Both the position numbers and the translations under genes were made by a program. Under the pieces are notes generated by a model that was not told the DNA's origin, made no database searches, and saw nothing but the letters and a program-made list of their open reading frames with translations. From positions 1 to 64,000 of the forward strand of contig JBCBUE010000006.1 of the NCBI GenBank assembly GCA_039818285.1: a stretch of 64,000 nucleotides of DNA, written 5' to 3'. Shown one piece after another: positions 16,520 to 25,167 of this stretch (position 1 is its first letter; the number at the start of each line of letters is the position of its first letter). The stretch comes from JBCBUE01 sp039818285 (GTDB taxonomy: Bacteria > Planctomycetota > Phycisphaerae > Phycisphaerales > Phycisphaeraceae).

Positions 16520-19054
16520 GTGCCCGACGCCTCGCCCACCGCCGACGACACCTCGACCCGCGACCTGCCCTGGTCGCAGGTCTGGCATCTGCCCGTCCTG
16601 GGCCTGGGCGTGATCATGTTCTTCGCCGGCCTGTACCTCGCGTTTGACCGACAGGAAGTCGACCACGACTTCCCGGGCGCGCTCGACGACGTCGCCCTCT
16701 ACCTCAAGGCCGACAACCTCGACGACGCCCGCGACGGCCTCGACCGCATCGTCGAGCATTTCACGCGGCTCGACAGCGACAGCAAGGCCCGCTTCCGTCA
16801 GTACAACGGCGACCTCATCTACGCCGAGAACCTCGACAACGGACCCGCCCTCACCTCCGTCGTCGAAGACAACTACCTCAGCGCCATCGCCCTGTACGAG
16901 CAATCCCGCGGCTACGGCCGACCGCTCGACCCCGCGTCCATGCGCCGCTTCGCCGCCGCGCTCGTCGCCGTCGGCCGTCAACAGCAAGCGCTCGACCTCG
17001 TCGACGCCATGACCGACGCCCCCGCCGCCCGGCGATACGCGATCGTCCGCGACCTCATCGAGCGCCGCGCCGCGGCGTCCAGCGGCAACCCGTCCGAGAT
17101 GCTCGACCTGCTCGACCGATTCGAGCAGGAACTCGCCGGCGAGACCGACCCCGCCGCCCGCCTCGCCCAGCAGGCGTGGGCCGTCGACACCGAGGCCACC
17201 CTCAAGCTCGACGCCGGCGACGCCTCGGGCGCCGTCGACGTGCTGATCAAGAAGATCCCCGTCCTGCAGTCCGCCGCCCGCGACGCCGACCTCGACGACG
17301 CGCTCGCCCGCCTCCGCCTCCGACTCGCCGAGGCCTATCACGCCGAGGGCGACCTCGACGCCGCCGAACGCAACTACCGCTTCGCCCGCGACCAGCTCGA
17401 CCCGACCGACACCGCCAACGCCCGCGCCCTCGTCGGCCTGGGCAACATCGCCCTGGCCCAGCCCAGCCGAAGCAGCATCCCCGAGGCCAACACGCTCTTC
17501 ACCCAGGTCATCCGCGACTTCGTCTCCGAGACCCGCCCCGCGATCGACGCCCTCATCGGACGCGCCGACGCACAGGCCCGACTCGGCGCTCACCGCGAGG
17601 CCCGAGCCGACCTCGCCCTGGCCGTCGAGCGCCTCAACGAACAGCCCGCCCCCCTCCACGCACTCGTCGCCCGCGCCGCCGACGTCGCCGCCGCCCACGC
17701 CTCCATCGCCCAGGACCGCGGCGAGCACGAGCTCGCCCTCGACTACCTCCGCACCGGGCTGCCCCTCTTCGCCGGCGACCCCCCGCCCAACACCCTGATC
17801 AAGCTCGCCGTCATCCACGAGTCCATCGCCCAGAGCAAGGCCGCCTACGCCCGGTCGATCGACCCCCGATCCCGCGCCGCCACCGACGCCCCCGCCGACG
17901 GCGACGCCTCGCCCCGCGCCGCCGAGCTCGCCCGGCGCGACGCCGCCATCCACTTCGCCTCCGCCGCCGACCGCTTCTACCAGCACGCCAACTCGATGAC
18001 CATCGCCGACGACGAGGCCCACGGCCTGTCGCTGTGGAAGGCCGCTCAGACCTACGGCAACGCCGCCGACTGGCCCAAGGCCATCGAGGTCTACTCCCTC
18101 TTCGTCAAGACCCGCCAAAACGATCCTCTTCGCCTCCGCGCCGTGCACAACCTCGCCAAGGCCTACATGGCCGACGGCCAGGACCAGCCCGCCATGGAGC
18201 TGCTGCTCCACCTCATCCGCGACCACCCCCACACTCCGGAGGCCTACGACTCGCTCGTCCCGCTCGCTCGCGCCTATGCCCGCAATGATCGCCAGGACGA
18301 GGCCCTCCGCGCCCTCCGCACCGTCGTCACCGACCACGACGCCATCACCCCAGAGTCCGAGCCCTATCGCCTCGCTCTCATCGAGCTGGGCAAGCTCTTC
18401 CATCGCATGATGGACGCCGACCCCAACTACGCCGAGCCCGCCATCGAACGCCTCACCGAGGCCGTCGAACGCTACGGCGACGGCTACGAAGGCCCCTCGC
18501 TGCGTTTCTTGCTCGCCGACAGCTACCGCAAGTCCGTCGACAACCTCGACGGCCAGCTCGCACAGACCCTTGGCAACGCCAGCCAGGCCGAGGTGCTCCA
18601 GGAACGTCGCCGACGCCTCGAGCGGGCGCAGGTCTACTTCAACGAGGCGATCAATCAGTACGAGACGCTCGATCCTCAGGCCCTGTCGCCCCTCGACGAG
18701 CTCTACCTCCGCAACGCGTACTTCTACCAGGCCGACTGCGCGTTCGAGAATCAGCGGTTCGACCAGGCCGTCAAGCTGTACGACCTCGCCGCCCGCCGCT
18801 TCGAGCAGCACCCCGCCTCGCTGGTCGCGCTCGTGCAGAAGGTCAACGCCTACTGCGAGATGGGCCAGTTCCAGCAGGCCCGCGTCGCCAACGAGAACGC
18901 GCTCTGGCACCTTAACCGCATCCCCGACGAGGCCTTCGACGACCCCAGCCTGCCCATGACCCGCGAGCATTGGGAGAACTGGCTGCGCTGGTCGTCCGAG
19001 CTCGACGCCTTCGCCGACGCCGCCGATCGGCAGGCCGAGGTCAGGGCCAACTGA
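16520..19054 (+). CDS. Large membrane-anchored TPR protein
   Basis: 844 residues from GTG 16520. One hydrophobic segment at about residues 25-45 (VWHLPVLGLGVIMFFAGLYLAF) anchors it, probably with the long C-terminal part in the periplasm. The rest is alpha-helical with repeated tetratricopeptide-like units, for example AERNYRFARDQLDPTDTANARALVGLGNIALAQ, AIEVYSLFVKTRQNDPLRLRAVHNLAKAYMADGQ and AVKLYDLAARRFEQHPASLVALVQKVNAYCEMGQ. TPR arrays hold protein complexes together; the partner is unknown. It is followed after 133 bases by the flagellar cluster, but nothing in it is specific to flagella. Possibly cotranscribed with the MerR gene. Confidence 0.85.
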   Translation: MPDASPTADDTSTRDLPWSQVWHLPVLGLGVIMFFAGLYLAFDRQEVDHDFPGALDDVALYLKADNLDDARDGLDRIVEHFTRLDSDSKARFRQYNGDLIYAENLDNGPALTSVVEDNYLSAIALYEQSRGYGRPLDPASMRRFAAALVAVGRQQQALDLVDAMTDAPAARRYAIVRDLIERRAAASSGNPSEMLDLLDRFEQELAGETDPAARLAQQAWAVDTEATLKLDAGDASGAVDVLIKKIPVLQSAARDADLDDALARLRLRLAEAYHAEGDLDAAERNYRFARDQLDPTDTANARALVGLGNIALAQPSRSSIPEANTLFTQVIRDFVSETRPAIDALIGRADAQARLGAHREARADLALAVERLNEQPAPLHALVARAADVAAAHASIAQDRGEHELALDYLRTGLPLFAGDPPPNTLIKLAVIHESIAQSKAAYARSIDPRSRAATDAPADGDASPRAAELARRDAAIHFASAADRFYQHANSMTIADDEAHGLSLWKAAQTYGNAADWPKAIEVYSLFVKTRQNDPLRLRAVHNLAKAYMADGQDQPAMELLLHLIRDHPHTPEAYDSLVPLARAYARNDRQDEALRALRTVVTDHDAITPESEPYRLALIELGKLFHRMMDADPNYAEPAIERLTEAVERYGDGYEGPSLRFLLADSYRKSVDNLDGQLAQTLGNASQAEVLQERRRRLERAQVYFNEAINQYETLDPQALSPLDELYLRNAYFYQADCAFENQRFDQAVKLYDLAARRFEQHPASLVALVQKVNAYCEMGQFQQARVANENALWHLNRIPDEAFDDPSLPMTREHWENWLRWSSELDAFADAADRQAEVRAN

Positions 19055-19104
19055 TCGCGCGTTCACGCCCCGCAGATCGCAACGCCGTTCACCCCGCCGG
19101 CGCG

Positions 19105-19134
19105 TTCAAGCAGACCGCCGTCGCCGCCCGATAA
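19105..19134 (+). promoter_or_regulatory. Promoter of the flgN-like / two-component operon
   Basis: TTCAAG (19105-19110), 17 bases, CCGATAA (19128-19134). This is identical in both elements and in spacing to the site at 58749-58778. The CCGATAA core resembles the -10 of flagellar sigma-28 promoters (GCCGATAA), but the -35 is not the sigma-28 TAAA. The gene starts 54 bases downstream. Confidence 0.55.
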
Positions 19135-19187
19135 CCCCATCGCCCGGCAAGGAATGCCGCGCCCCGACACCCACGGAACCGGTCAGG

Positions 19188-19664
19188 ATGACCACCGCCA
19201 CCCTCGACACCCAGGCCGACCTGCCGCGCTTCCTCGAGCTGCTCACCCGGCAGCGCGACCTCTACCGTCGGCTGCACGCCCTGGCCGAGTCCCAACAAGC
19301 CACCCTTCACGACCAGGGCGCCGAGGCCATGCTCGCCGTGCTCTCGCAACGACAGGTGTTCGTCGACGCGCTCGGCCGGCTCAACGCCGAGCTCGAACCC
19401 TTCCGGGCGGACTGGCAACGCTTCTCCGCGGGCCTCGAGGAGTCGGATCGCACGCAGGTCCGAGCGCTCGTCGACGACGTCGATCGCCTGCTCGCCGCCG
19501 TGCTGCAGTTCGACGAGCAATCCAAGCAGGCCCTCACCGACGCGCAGAAATCCGTCGGCGACCACCTCGCCCAGGTCAACCGCGTCGGCCAGGCACGCTC
19601 CGCCTACGGCCACAACCCCAAAGCCCAACCCACTCACCCCCGCTTCGCCGACCAGCAAGGCTGA
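19188..19664 (+). CDS. FlgN-like flagellar chaperone
   Basis: 158 residues, predicted mostly alpha-helical. The arrangement of an N-terminal long helical pair (FLELLTRQRDLYRRLHALAESQQATLHDQGAEAMLAVLSQRQVFVDALGRLNAELEPF) fits FlgN, the export chaperone for the hook-filament junction proteins FlgK and FlgL, where the pattern of L-x(3)-Q/R-x-L and ...LLAVLxxRQ recurs. Sequence conservation in this family is poor, so the call rests partly on position: first gene of a plus-strand run of flagellar genes, 1 base before the histidine kinase. It could also be a helical regulator of the kinase. Confidence 0.55.
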   Translation: MTTATLDTQADLPRFLELLTRQRDLYRRLHALAESQQATLHDQGAEAMLAVLSQRQVFVDALGRLNAELEPFRADWQRFSAGLEESDRTQVRALVDDVDRLLAAVLQFDEQSKQALTDAQKSVGDHLAQVNRVGQARSAYGHNPKAQPTHPRFADQQG

Positions 19665-19665
19665 C

Positions 19666-20595
19666 GTGACCACCCACGCCGAACATCTCGACGCCGCCCC
19701 GCTCGAAGCGCTCGGCGCCGCCGAGCTCGACACCACCGGCCTCGGCGACGTCATCGACGCCTACAACCGGCTCACCGACCGCCTCCAACGCTCCTACGAC
19801 CGCCTCTCCGACGAGGTCGTCCGCCTCCGCCGCGAGCTCGCCTCCACCAACGCCCAGCTCCACCGCGCCAAGCGACTTTCGGCCTTGGGTGAAATGGCCG
19901 CCGGCATCGCCCACGAGGTTCGCAACCCACTCGCCGCCATCCAGCTCTACGCCCGCATGATCGGCGACGACCTCGCCGCCGGCCACACCGACACACCCCA
20001 ACAGCACGCCCATCAGATCGTCGATGCCGTCCGCGGCCTCGACGGCATCGTCAACGACGTGCTGACTTTCAGTCGCGGCATCGAGCCCCGCTTCGCCCCG
20101 ACCGACCTGCTCGACCTGCTCGCGCAGTCCGTCGAACGCCATCGCCCCGAGCTCGAACGCGCCGCCGTCACGATCGACTTCCCCGAGCCTGCGCTCGACG
20201 ACACGCTCGCCGACGCCGACGCCCACCTGCTCGGCCAGGCCCTGCTCAACCTCATCCGCAACGCCGTCGACGCCATGGCCGACCGCCCCGTCCGCCGACT
20301 CACGCTCGCCGTCGCCGTCGCCGACGGGGTCGCTCAGGTCACGGTCGCCGACACCGGCCCCGGCATCGACGACGACGCCGTCGATCGCATCTTCAACCCC
20401 TTCTTCACCACCCGCCACACCGGCACGGGCCTGGGCCTCGCGATCGTCCACCGCATCCTCGACGCCCACCGCGGCGGCATCGCCGTCCACAACGACCCCG
20501 CCACCGGCGGCGCCGTCTTCACGCTCACCTTCCCGGCCGTCGCCGACGCGATCGCTCCATCTGTACCCACCGCCCCGGAGGTGCTCGCCGCATGA
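19666..20595 (+). CDS. Soluble sensor histidine kinase, FlrB/AtoS-like
   Basis: 309 residues from GTG 19666, one base after the previous stop. No membrane segment. Residues about 25-70 form a coiled coil, then HisKA with the phospho-acceptor H83 in GEMAAGIAHEVRNPLAAIQLY, then the ATPase domain with the N box (LNLIRNAVDAM), G1 box VADTGPGIDDD, F box FNPFFTTR and G2 box GTGLGLAIVHRI. All catalytic boxes are present. The gene overlaps the response regulator by 4 bases (ATGA). Absence of a periplasmic sensor, together with the flagellar context, suggests it senses assembly state in the cytoplasm, like FlrB/FleS; inference. Confidence 0.88.
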   Translation: MTTHAEHLDAAPLEALGAAELDTTGLGDVIDAYNRLTDRLQRSYDRLSDEVVRLRRELASTNAQLHRAKRLSALGEMAAGIAHEVRNPLAAIQLYARMIGDDLAAGHTDTPQQHAHQIVDAVRGLDGIVNDVLTFSRGIEPRFAPTDLLDLLAQSVERHRPELERAAVTIDFPEPALDDTLADADAHLLGQALLNLIRNAVDAMADRPVRRLTLAVAVADGVAQVTVADTGPGIDDDAVDRIFNPFFTTRHTGTGLGLAIVHRILDAHRGGIAVHNDPATGGAVFTLTFPAVADAIAPSVPTAPEVLAA

Positions 20596-22049
20596 GCAAG
20601 GTCCTCGTCGTCGACGACAAACCCATGATGCGCGACTCCGTCGGCTCCACGCTGACCCGCGCCGGCTTCACCGTTGTCGCCGCCGGCGACGGCGCCGCCG
20701 CGCTCAAACAGGTCGCCAAGCACCGGCCCGCCGCCGTCATCACCGACCTCAAGATGCCGGAGATGACCGGCCTCGAGCTCCTCGAGAACATCCGCAAGAC
20801 CGACAGCGACCTCCCCGTCGTCCTCATGACCGCCTACGGCACCGTCTCCGACGCCGTCGCCGCCATGAAGCACGGCGCCCACGACTTCGTCACCAAGCCG
20901 TTCGACCCCGAGCAGCTCGCGCTGGTCATCACCAAGGCCGTCGAACACCGCCGGCTCAAGGCCGAGAACGCCGCCCTCCGCGCCGCCGCCGGCGCCGCCA
21001 CCAACGCCGACGCTCCCGCCTTCATCGGCCACTCGCCCCAGATGCGACGCGTCGCCCGCCTCATCAGCCAGGTCGCCGTCTCGCAATCGACCGTCCTCGT
21101 CTGCGGCGAGTCCGGCACCGGCAAGGAGGTCGTCGCCCGCGCGATCCACGCCTACTCGCAACGCCGCGACAAGGTCATGCTCTCGGTCAACTGCGCCGCG
21201 CTCTCCGCCTCGCTGCTCGAGTCCGAGCTCTTCGGCCACGAACGCGGCGCCTTCACAGGCGCCGACCAGCTCCGCAAGGGCCGGTTCGAGCTGGCCGACG
21301 GCGGCACGCTCCTGCTCGACGAGATCTCCGAGATCGGCCCGCAACTCCAGGCCAAGCTCCTCCGCGTCCTGCAGGAAGGCCAGTTCGAGCGCGTCGGCTC
21401 GTCGGCCACCATGGACATCGACGCCCGCGTCATCGCCACCACCAATCGCAACCTCACGCGCTCGGTCGCCGCCGGCGACTTCCGCCAAGACCTCTACTTC
21501 CGCCTCAATGTCCTGCCGATCGAGCTGCCGCCCCTGCGTGAACGCCTCGAAGACATCCAGCCGCTGGCCGAGCACTTCCTGCGTCGCGTCGCCGAGCGCG
21601 AGGGCAAGGAGCCGCGCACCCTCGAGGCCGACGCGCTCGAGCTGTTGGCGGCGTACCCCTGGCCGGGCAACGTCCGCGAGTTGCAGAACATCTGCGAGCG
21701 GGCCTCGGTCCTCTGCCGCGGGTCGGTAATCAAGGCCAGCCTCATCCGCCCCTGGCTCGTCGAGCCCGACGAGGTCTTCGCCGCCGCCGCCGCCGGCTCG
21801 GTCGCCAAGGCCACGACCTTCCTCACCGACACCGCCGAGCCCGAGCCGTCCGCGCCGCCGCTCGCCTCGCCCGACGAGTTCCAGGTCAAGCCCCTCGAGG
21901 AGATCGAGCGCGAGCAGATCATCCGCACGCTCGGCCGGTTCAACGGCAATCGCCAGCGCTCGGCCAAGGCGCTAGGCATCGGCGTCCGCACGCTCGGCCT
22001 GAAGCTCAAGAAATGGAAGGAGGCTGAGATTGTCCCCCAGACGCTCTAG
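20592..22049 (+). CDS. Sigma-54-dependent response regulator, FlrC/FleR-like
   Basis: 485 residues. Receiver domain with the phospho-acceptor D52 (VITDLKMPEMTG) and K102; AAA+ domain with Walker A GESGTGKE (172-179) and the sigma-54-contacting GAFTGA loop (219-224); C-terminal Fis-type helix-turn-helix (GRFNGNRQRSAKALGIGVRTLGLKLKKW). It therefore activates sigma-54 promoters after phosphorylation by the overlapping kinase gene. The next gene downstream, flgB, has a -24/-12 element in front of it, and so does fliA at the far end of the cluster, supporting a role as the class-III flagellar activator. An Ala/Pro-rich linker of about 45 residues separates AAA+ and HTH domains. Confidence 0.92.
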   Translation: MSKVLVVDDKPMMRDSVGSTLTRAGFTVVAAGDGAAALKQVAKHRPAAVITDLKMPEMTGLELLENIRKTDSDLPVVLMTAYGTVSDAVAAMKHGAHDFVTKPFDPEQLALVITKAVEHRRLKAENAALRAAAGAATNADAPAFIGHSPQMRRVARLISQVAVSQSTVLVCGESGTGKEVVARAIHAYSQRRDKVMLSVNCAALSASLLESELFGHERGAFTGADQLRKGRFELADGGTLLLDEISEIGPQLQAKLLRVLQEGQFERVGSSATMDIDARVIATTNRNLTRSVAAGDFRQDLYFRLNVLPIELPPLRERLEDIQPLAEHFLRRVAEREGKEPRTLEADALELLAAYPWPGNVRELQNICERASVLCRGSVIKASLIRPWLVEPDEVFAAAAAGSVAKATTFLTDTAEPEPSAPPLASPDEFQVKPLEEIEREQIIRTLGRFNGNRQRSAKALGIGVRTLGLKLKKWKEAEIVPQTL

Positions 22050-22079
22050 CCGCCGCCTGGGCGCAAGCCTCGCCGGGTC

Positions 22080-22100
22080 GTCGCGCAATCGCTGCGCGTT
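22080..22100 (+). other. Intergenic hairpin between the response regulator and flgB
   Basis: GTCGCGCA, ATCGC, TGCGCG: six paired bases (CGCGCA / TGCGCG) with a 5-base loop, 30 bases after the regulator stop. It shares 17 of 22 bases with the hairpin at 15921-15941. No U-run follows. Confidence 0.4.
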
Positions 22101-22170
22101 GAGTCGGCGAAAGCTGCGCGGCCCGACCGCGGCCCTGTCGACCGCCGCCCGCTCGGCGCTGCTCACCCGC

Positions 22171-22186
22171 GGGCAGGCGGTTTGCT
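22171..22186 (+). promoter_or_regulatory. Sigma-54 promoter of flgB
   Basis: GGGCAGGCGGTTTGCT has the invariant GG (22172-22173) and GC (22184-22185) exactly 10 bases apart, with GGCA at -24 and TTTGCT at -12, against the consensus TGGCAC-N5-TTGCW. Transcription would start near 22197, and flgB begins at 22215 behind an AGAGG site. The gene immediately upstream encodes a sigma-54 activator. Confidence 0.6.
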
Positions 22187-22214
22187 ACCCGTTCCCCGTG
22201 ACAGAGGCCAAGCC

Positions 22215-22649
22215 ATGATCGCCGGGCTGCTTGACTCGGGCGCGATGCCGACGCTGGAGCGCGTCGTTCAGTTTACCGGTGCGCGGCACGGCCGGCTGAC
22301 CGCCGACATCGCGAACCTCTCCACCCCGTACTTCAAGCCGACCGACCTCGACGTCGCCGGCTTCCAGGCCGCCCTCGGCGAGGCCGTCGACAAGCGCCGC
22401 CGACAGCCCAACCCCACGCGTGGCCGGCTGGACCTCAACGACACCCGCGACCTCGACTTCAAGCCCGACCGGCTCGAGGTCAAGCCCGAAGCGATGAACA
22501 GCAACATCCTCTTCCACGACCGCAACAACCGCGACCTCGAGCGCATCATGCAGCGGCTGGCCGAGAACACCATGACCCACAACGCCGCCGTCGACCTGCT
22601 CAAGAACCAGTTCGACATGCTCAAGCTCGCCATCCGCGAGCGGATCTAA
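22215..22649 (+). CDS. flgB: Flagellar basal-body rod protein FlgB
   Basis: 144 residues from ATG 22215 (MIAGLLDSGAMPTLERVVQFTGARHGRLTADIANLSTPYFKPTDLD). Builds the proximal rod in the periplasm. The N-terminal rod motif (LTADIANLSTP, equivalent to the usual ANNIANxxTP) and the C-terminal NTMTHNAAVDLLKNQFDMLKLAIRERI are diagnostic. An upstream in-frame ATG at 22182 overlaps the sigma-54 promoter and is rejected. AGAGG lies about 8 bases before the chosen start. First gene of the run flgB-flgC-fliE-fliF-fliG. Confidence 0.93.
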   Translation: MIAGLLDSGAMPTLERVVQFTGARHGRLTADIANLSTPYFKPTDLDVAGFQAALGEAVDKRRRQPNPTRGRLDLNDTRDLDFKPDRLEVKPEAMNSNILFHDRNNRDLERIMQRLAENTMTHNAAVDLLKNQFDMLKLAIRERI

Positions 22650-22679
22650 GCCCTAACGATTTAAGAGGCCACCACGCCC

Positions 22680-23075
22680 ATGTTCGGCTCGCTCGACATC
22701 TCGACCTCCGCCCTGGTCGCCCAGCGAACCCGGATGAACGCCATCTCGGCGAACATCGCCGGTCAGCACGCGATCACCGACGAGAAGGGCAACTACGCCC
22801 CCTTCAAGCGGCGCGTGGCCGTCTTCGCGCAGGGCGACGGTCAGGGCGGCGAAGGCGTGCACGTTCGAGAGATCCTCCAGGAGCCGGCCTTCAAGGCGCG
22901 CTATGACCCCAGCAACCGCTTCGCCGACGAGCGTGGCTACGTCTGGGTCCCGGACATCGATTCGACGGTCGAGCAGATCAACGCCCTCGAGGCCAGCCGG
23001 GCCTACGAAGCCAACATCACCGCCGCCGAGGCGACCAAGTCGATGATGCGAAACAGCCTGCGCCTGCTGGCGTAA
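22680..23075 (+). CDS. flgC: Flagellar basal-body rod protein FlgC
   Basis: 131 residues. Rod component partnering FlgB. N-terminal MFGSLDISTSALVAQRTRMNAISANIAGQ and C-terminal VEQINALEASRAYEANITAAEATKSMMRNSLRL are the two halves of the rod coiled coil. Starts 30 bases after flgB, behind a weak GAGG site. Confidence 0.96.
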   Translation: MFGSLDISTSALVAQRTRMNAISANIAGQHAITDEKGNYAPFKRRVAVFAQGDGQGGEGVHVREILQEPAFKARYDPSNRFADERGYVWVPDIDSTVEQINALEASRAYEANITAAEATKSMMRNSLRLLA

Positions 23076-23112
23076 CGCCGATCGACGGATCGGCCCCCGA
23101 TAGGACACGACC

Positions 23113-23418
23113 ATGGCAGACCCCCTTGGACTGATCGGCACCGGCGGCGCGCGACCCCTCGCGCCCACCCCGCCGTCCGCGCCCGGCGGCCAGCCGAGCA
23201 CGCGCTTCAAGGACGTCCTGCTGGACAACATCGAGCAGGTCAACCAGCTGCAGCGCCAGGCCGAGGGCGCGATCGAGGACCTGATGACCGGCCGGCGCGA
23301 CGACGCCGACGCCGTCTTCACCGCCAAGCAGAAGGCCGACATCGCCTTCCAGACGCTGCTGCAGGTGCGGAACAAGATGATGGACGCGTACGAGGAAGTG
23401 AAGCAGATCCGCGTGTGA
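23113..23418 (+). CDS. fliE: Flagellar hook-basal body complex protein FliE
   Basis: 101 residues. FliE joins the MS ring to the rod. The C-terminal half is characteristic: FKDVLLDNIEQVNQLQRQAEGAIEDLMTG, then DADAVFTAKQKADIAFQTLLQVRNKMMDAYEEVKQIRV. The N-terminus is a Pro/Gly/Ala-rich stretch. Third gene in the canonical flgB-flgC-fliE-fliF order. Confidence 0.95.
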   Translation: MADPLGLIGTGGARPLAPTPPSAPGGQPSTRFKDVLLDNIEQVNQLQRQAEGAIEDLMTGRRDDADAVFTAKQKADIAFQTLLQVRNKMMDAYEEVKQIRV

Positions 23419-23502
23419 TCGTGCGGCGTCGCGCGGCAGGAGGCCGGCGACACGCCTGAGCGGATCGACCGTTGAGTCAACAGACGGCATGGAGGCCGTG
23501 CG

Positions 23503-25149
23503 ATGGAAGTGCTCCAGCGATCTTGGTTGCAGATCCGCCAGTGGATGGAGGGCCTCACGCGCGCCGAGCGATGGCTGATCGTCTGCGTGCTGATCATCGC
23601 GCTGGCGTCGGTCGCCGGCATCGTCTACTGGGCGGCCCGGCCCGAGCGCGTCTCGATCGGGCACTACGGCACGCAAGCCACCGAGGTGGCCAACACCCTG
23701 CGGGCGGCGGGGTACGACCCGACGATCGAGGGCGGGCTGGTCAAGGTGCCGCGCGGGCAGTGGGAGGGCGTGTTCCAGACGCTGGCCATGCGTGACATGT
23801 TCACCGAGGACTCGCTGACCGCGTTCGACGAGATCGTCAATGGCTCGCCTTGGGCGACCGAGGAGCAGAACCAGCGGGCGATGCTGATCGCCAAGCAGTC
23901 GGTGCTGGGGCGGATGATCAGCAAGATGCGTGGCGTGCGGTCGGCCGAGGTGATCCTCGCGATGCCCAAGGACCGTGGGTTCGGCGCGGGCTACACGCCG
24001 CCGACGGCGTCGGTGACGATCACCCCGGAGAGCTCGTCGTCCGGCCGGGCGATCGCCGACGCCGTGGCGAACCTGGTCGCCGGCGCGGTCGCCGAGATGC
24101 GCCCGCAGGACGTCGCCGTCATCGACGCCAGCACCGGCCGCAAGCTGCGCATCGGCAGCGACGAGGACATGCTCCCCACCGAGCAGCTCGAGCTGGTCCA
24201 GGCCCTGCAGCGGCGCAAACGCGAAGAGATCGAGGTCGCGCTGGGGTACATCCGCCCGCGCGCGATTGTCGCCGTCAACATCCTGACCGACACCATCAAG
24301 TCGCAGGTCGAGGAGGCGTTTGCCTATAGCGAGTCGGAGCCGCTGGAGTCGGAGCGCCAGCTCGAGGAGATCAACCGCACCAACCAGGACGCCGGCGAGC
24401 CCGGCGTGCGGTCCAACACCGGCCTCGACATCGCGGGCGGCTCGCAGGCCGGGACCGAGTCGACCCGGACGGAGCGCGAGTCGACCTTCCGCGAACGCGA
24501 ATTGGTCAACCGCAAGCACACCACCCGGCAGGGCATGGCCACGCAGGCGATCAACGTCACGGTCAACGTCCCGCGCGGCTACTTCGTGAGCCTGTGGCGG
24601 GCCGAGAACCCCCCGGCCGAGGGCGACGACGCCCCGACCAACCCGACCGACGCCGACCTCGAACCGATCCGCGTGCGCGAGCTGCAAAAGATCGAGGACC
24701 AGGTCACCCCGCTGATCGCCGCCGCGTCGCAGGGGATGATCGTTGCCCACATGGTGCCCGACGAGACGGTGATGCCCGTCGCGGCCGGGCTCGCGCCGGT
24801 CACCTCGATCGAGCAGATCCTCGACAGCGGCTGGGTCGCGCCGGGCAGCGTGGCGCTGATGGCCCTGCTGAGCCTGGCGCTGATGCTCGGCATGGTGCGC
24901 AAGGCCACCCGCCCCGAGTCCCTGCCCAGCGTCGAGGAGCTCGCCGGCGTGCCGCCCACGCTGCCGGACGACGACGACGACCTGGTCGGCGAGGTCGACG
25001 AGCAGGAGAGCTCGCTCGAGGCGATGGAGCTGGACGAGGACGAGCTGCGCAGCCGTCGCATCGCCGAGCAGATCGGCGAGATGATCAAGGCCAACCCCGA
25101 CGAGGCCGGCCGGATCATGAAACGCTGGGTCACCGACGACGAGTATTGA
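23503..25149 (+). CDS. fliF: Flagellar MS-ring protein FliF
   Basis: 548 residues from ATG 23503, behind GGAGG 9 bases upstream. Forms the inner-membrane ring on which the export gate and the FliG ring assemble. Two transmembrane segments flank the periplasmic ring-building motifs: one at about residues 25-45 (WLIVCVLIIALASVAGIVYWA), the other near 455-475 (VALMALLSLALMLGMVR). The segment RGQWEGVFQTLAMRDMFTEDSL and SAEVILAMPKDRGFG...ASVTITPESSSSGRAIADAVANLVAGAVAEM are family hallmarks. The acidic C-terminus (DDDDDLVGEVDEQESSLEAME) ends in IGEMIKANPDEAGRIMKRWVTDD, the FliG-binding helix. Confidence 0.96.
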   Translation: MEVLQRSWLQIRQWMEGLTRAERWLIVCVLIIALASVAGIVYWAARPERVSIGHYGTQATEVANTLRAAGYDPTIEGGLVKVPRGQWEGVFQTLAMRDMFTEDSLTAFDEIVNGSPWATEEQNQRAMLIAKQSVLGRMISKMRGVRSAEVILAMPKDRGFGAGYTPPTASVTITPESSSSGRAIADAVANLVAGAVAEMRPQDVAVIDASTGRKLRIGSDEDMLPTEQLELVQALQRRKREEIEVALGYIRPRAIVAVNILTDTIKSQVEEAFAYSESEPLESERQLEEINRTNQDAGEPGVRSNTGLDIAGGSQAGTESTRTERESTFRERELVNRKHTTRQGMATQAINVTVNVPRGYFVSLWRAENPPAEGDDAPTNPTDADLEPIRVRELQKIEDQVTPLIAAASQGMIVAHMVPDETVMPVAAGLAPVTSIEQILDSGWVAPGSVALMALLSLALMLGMVRKATRPESLPSVEELAGVPPTLPDDDDDLVGEVDEQESSLEAMELDEDELRSRRIAEQIGEMIKANPDEAGRIMKRWVTDDEY

Positions 25150-25167
25150 CCAGGAGCCCCAACCCCC

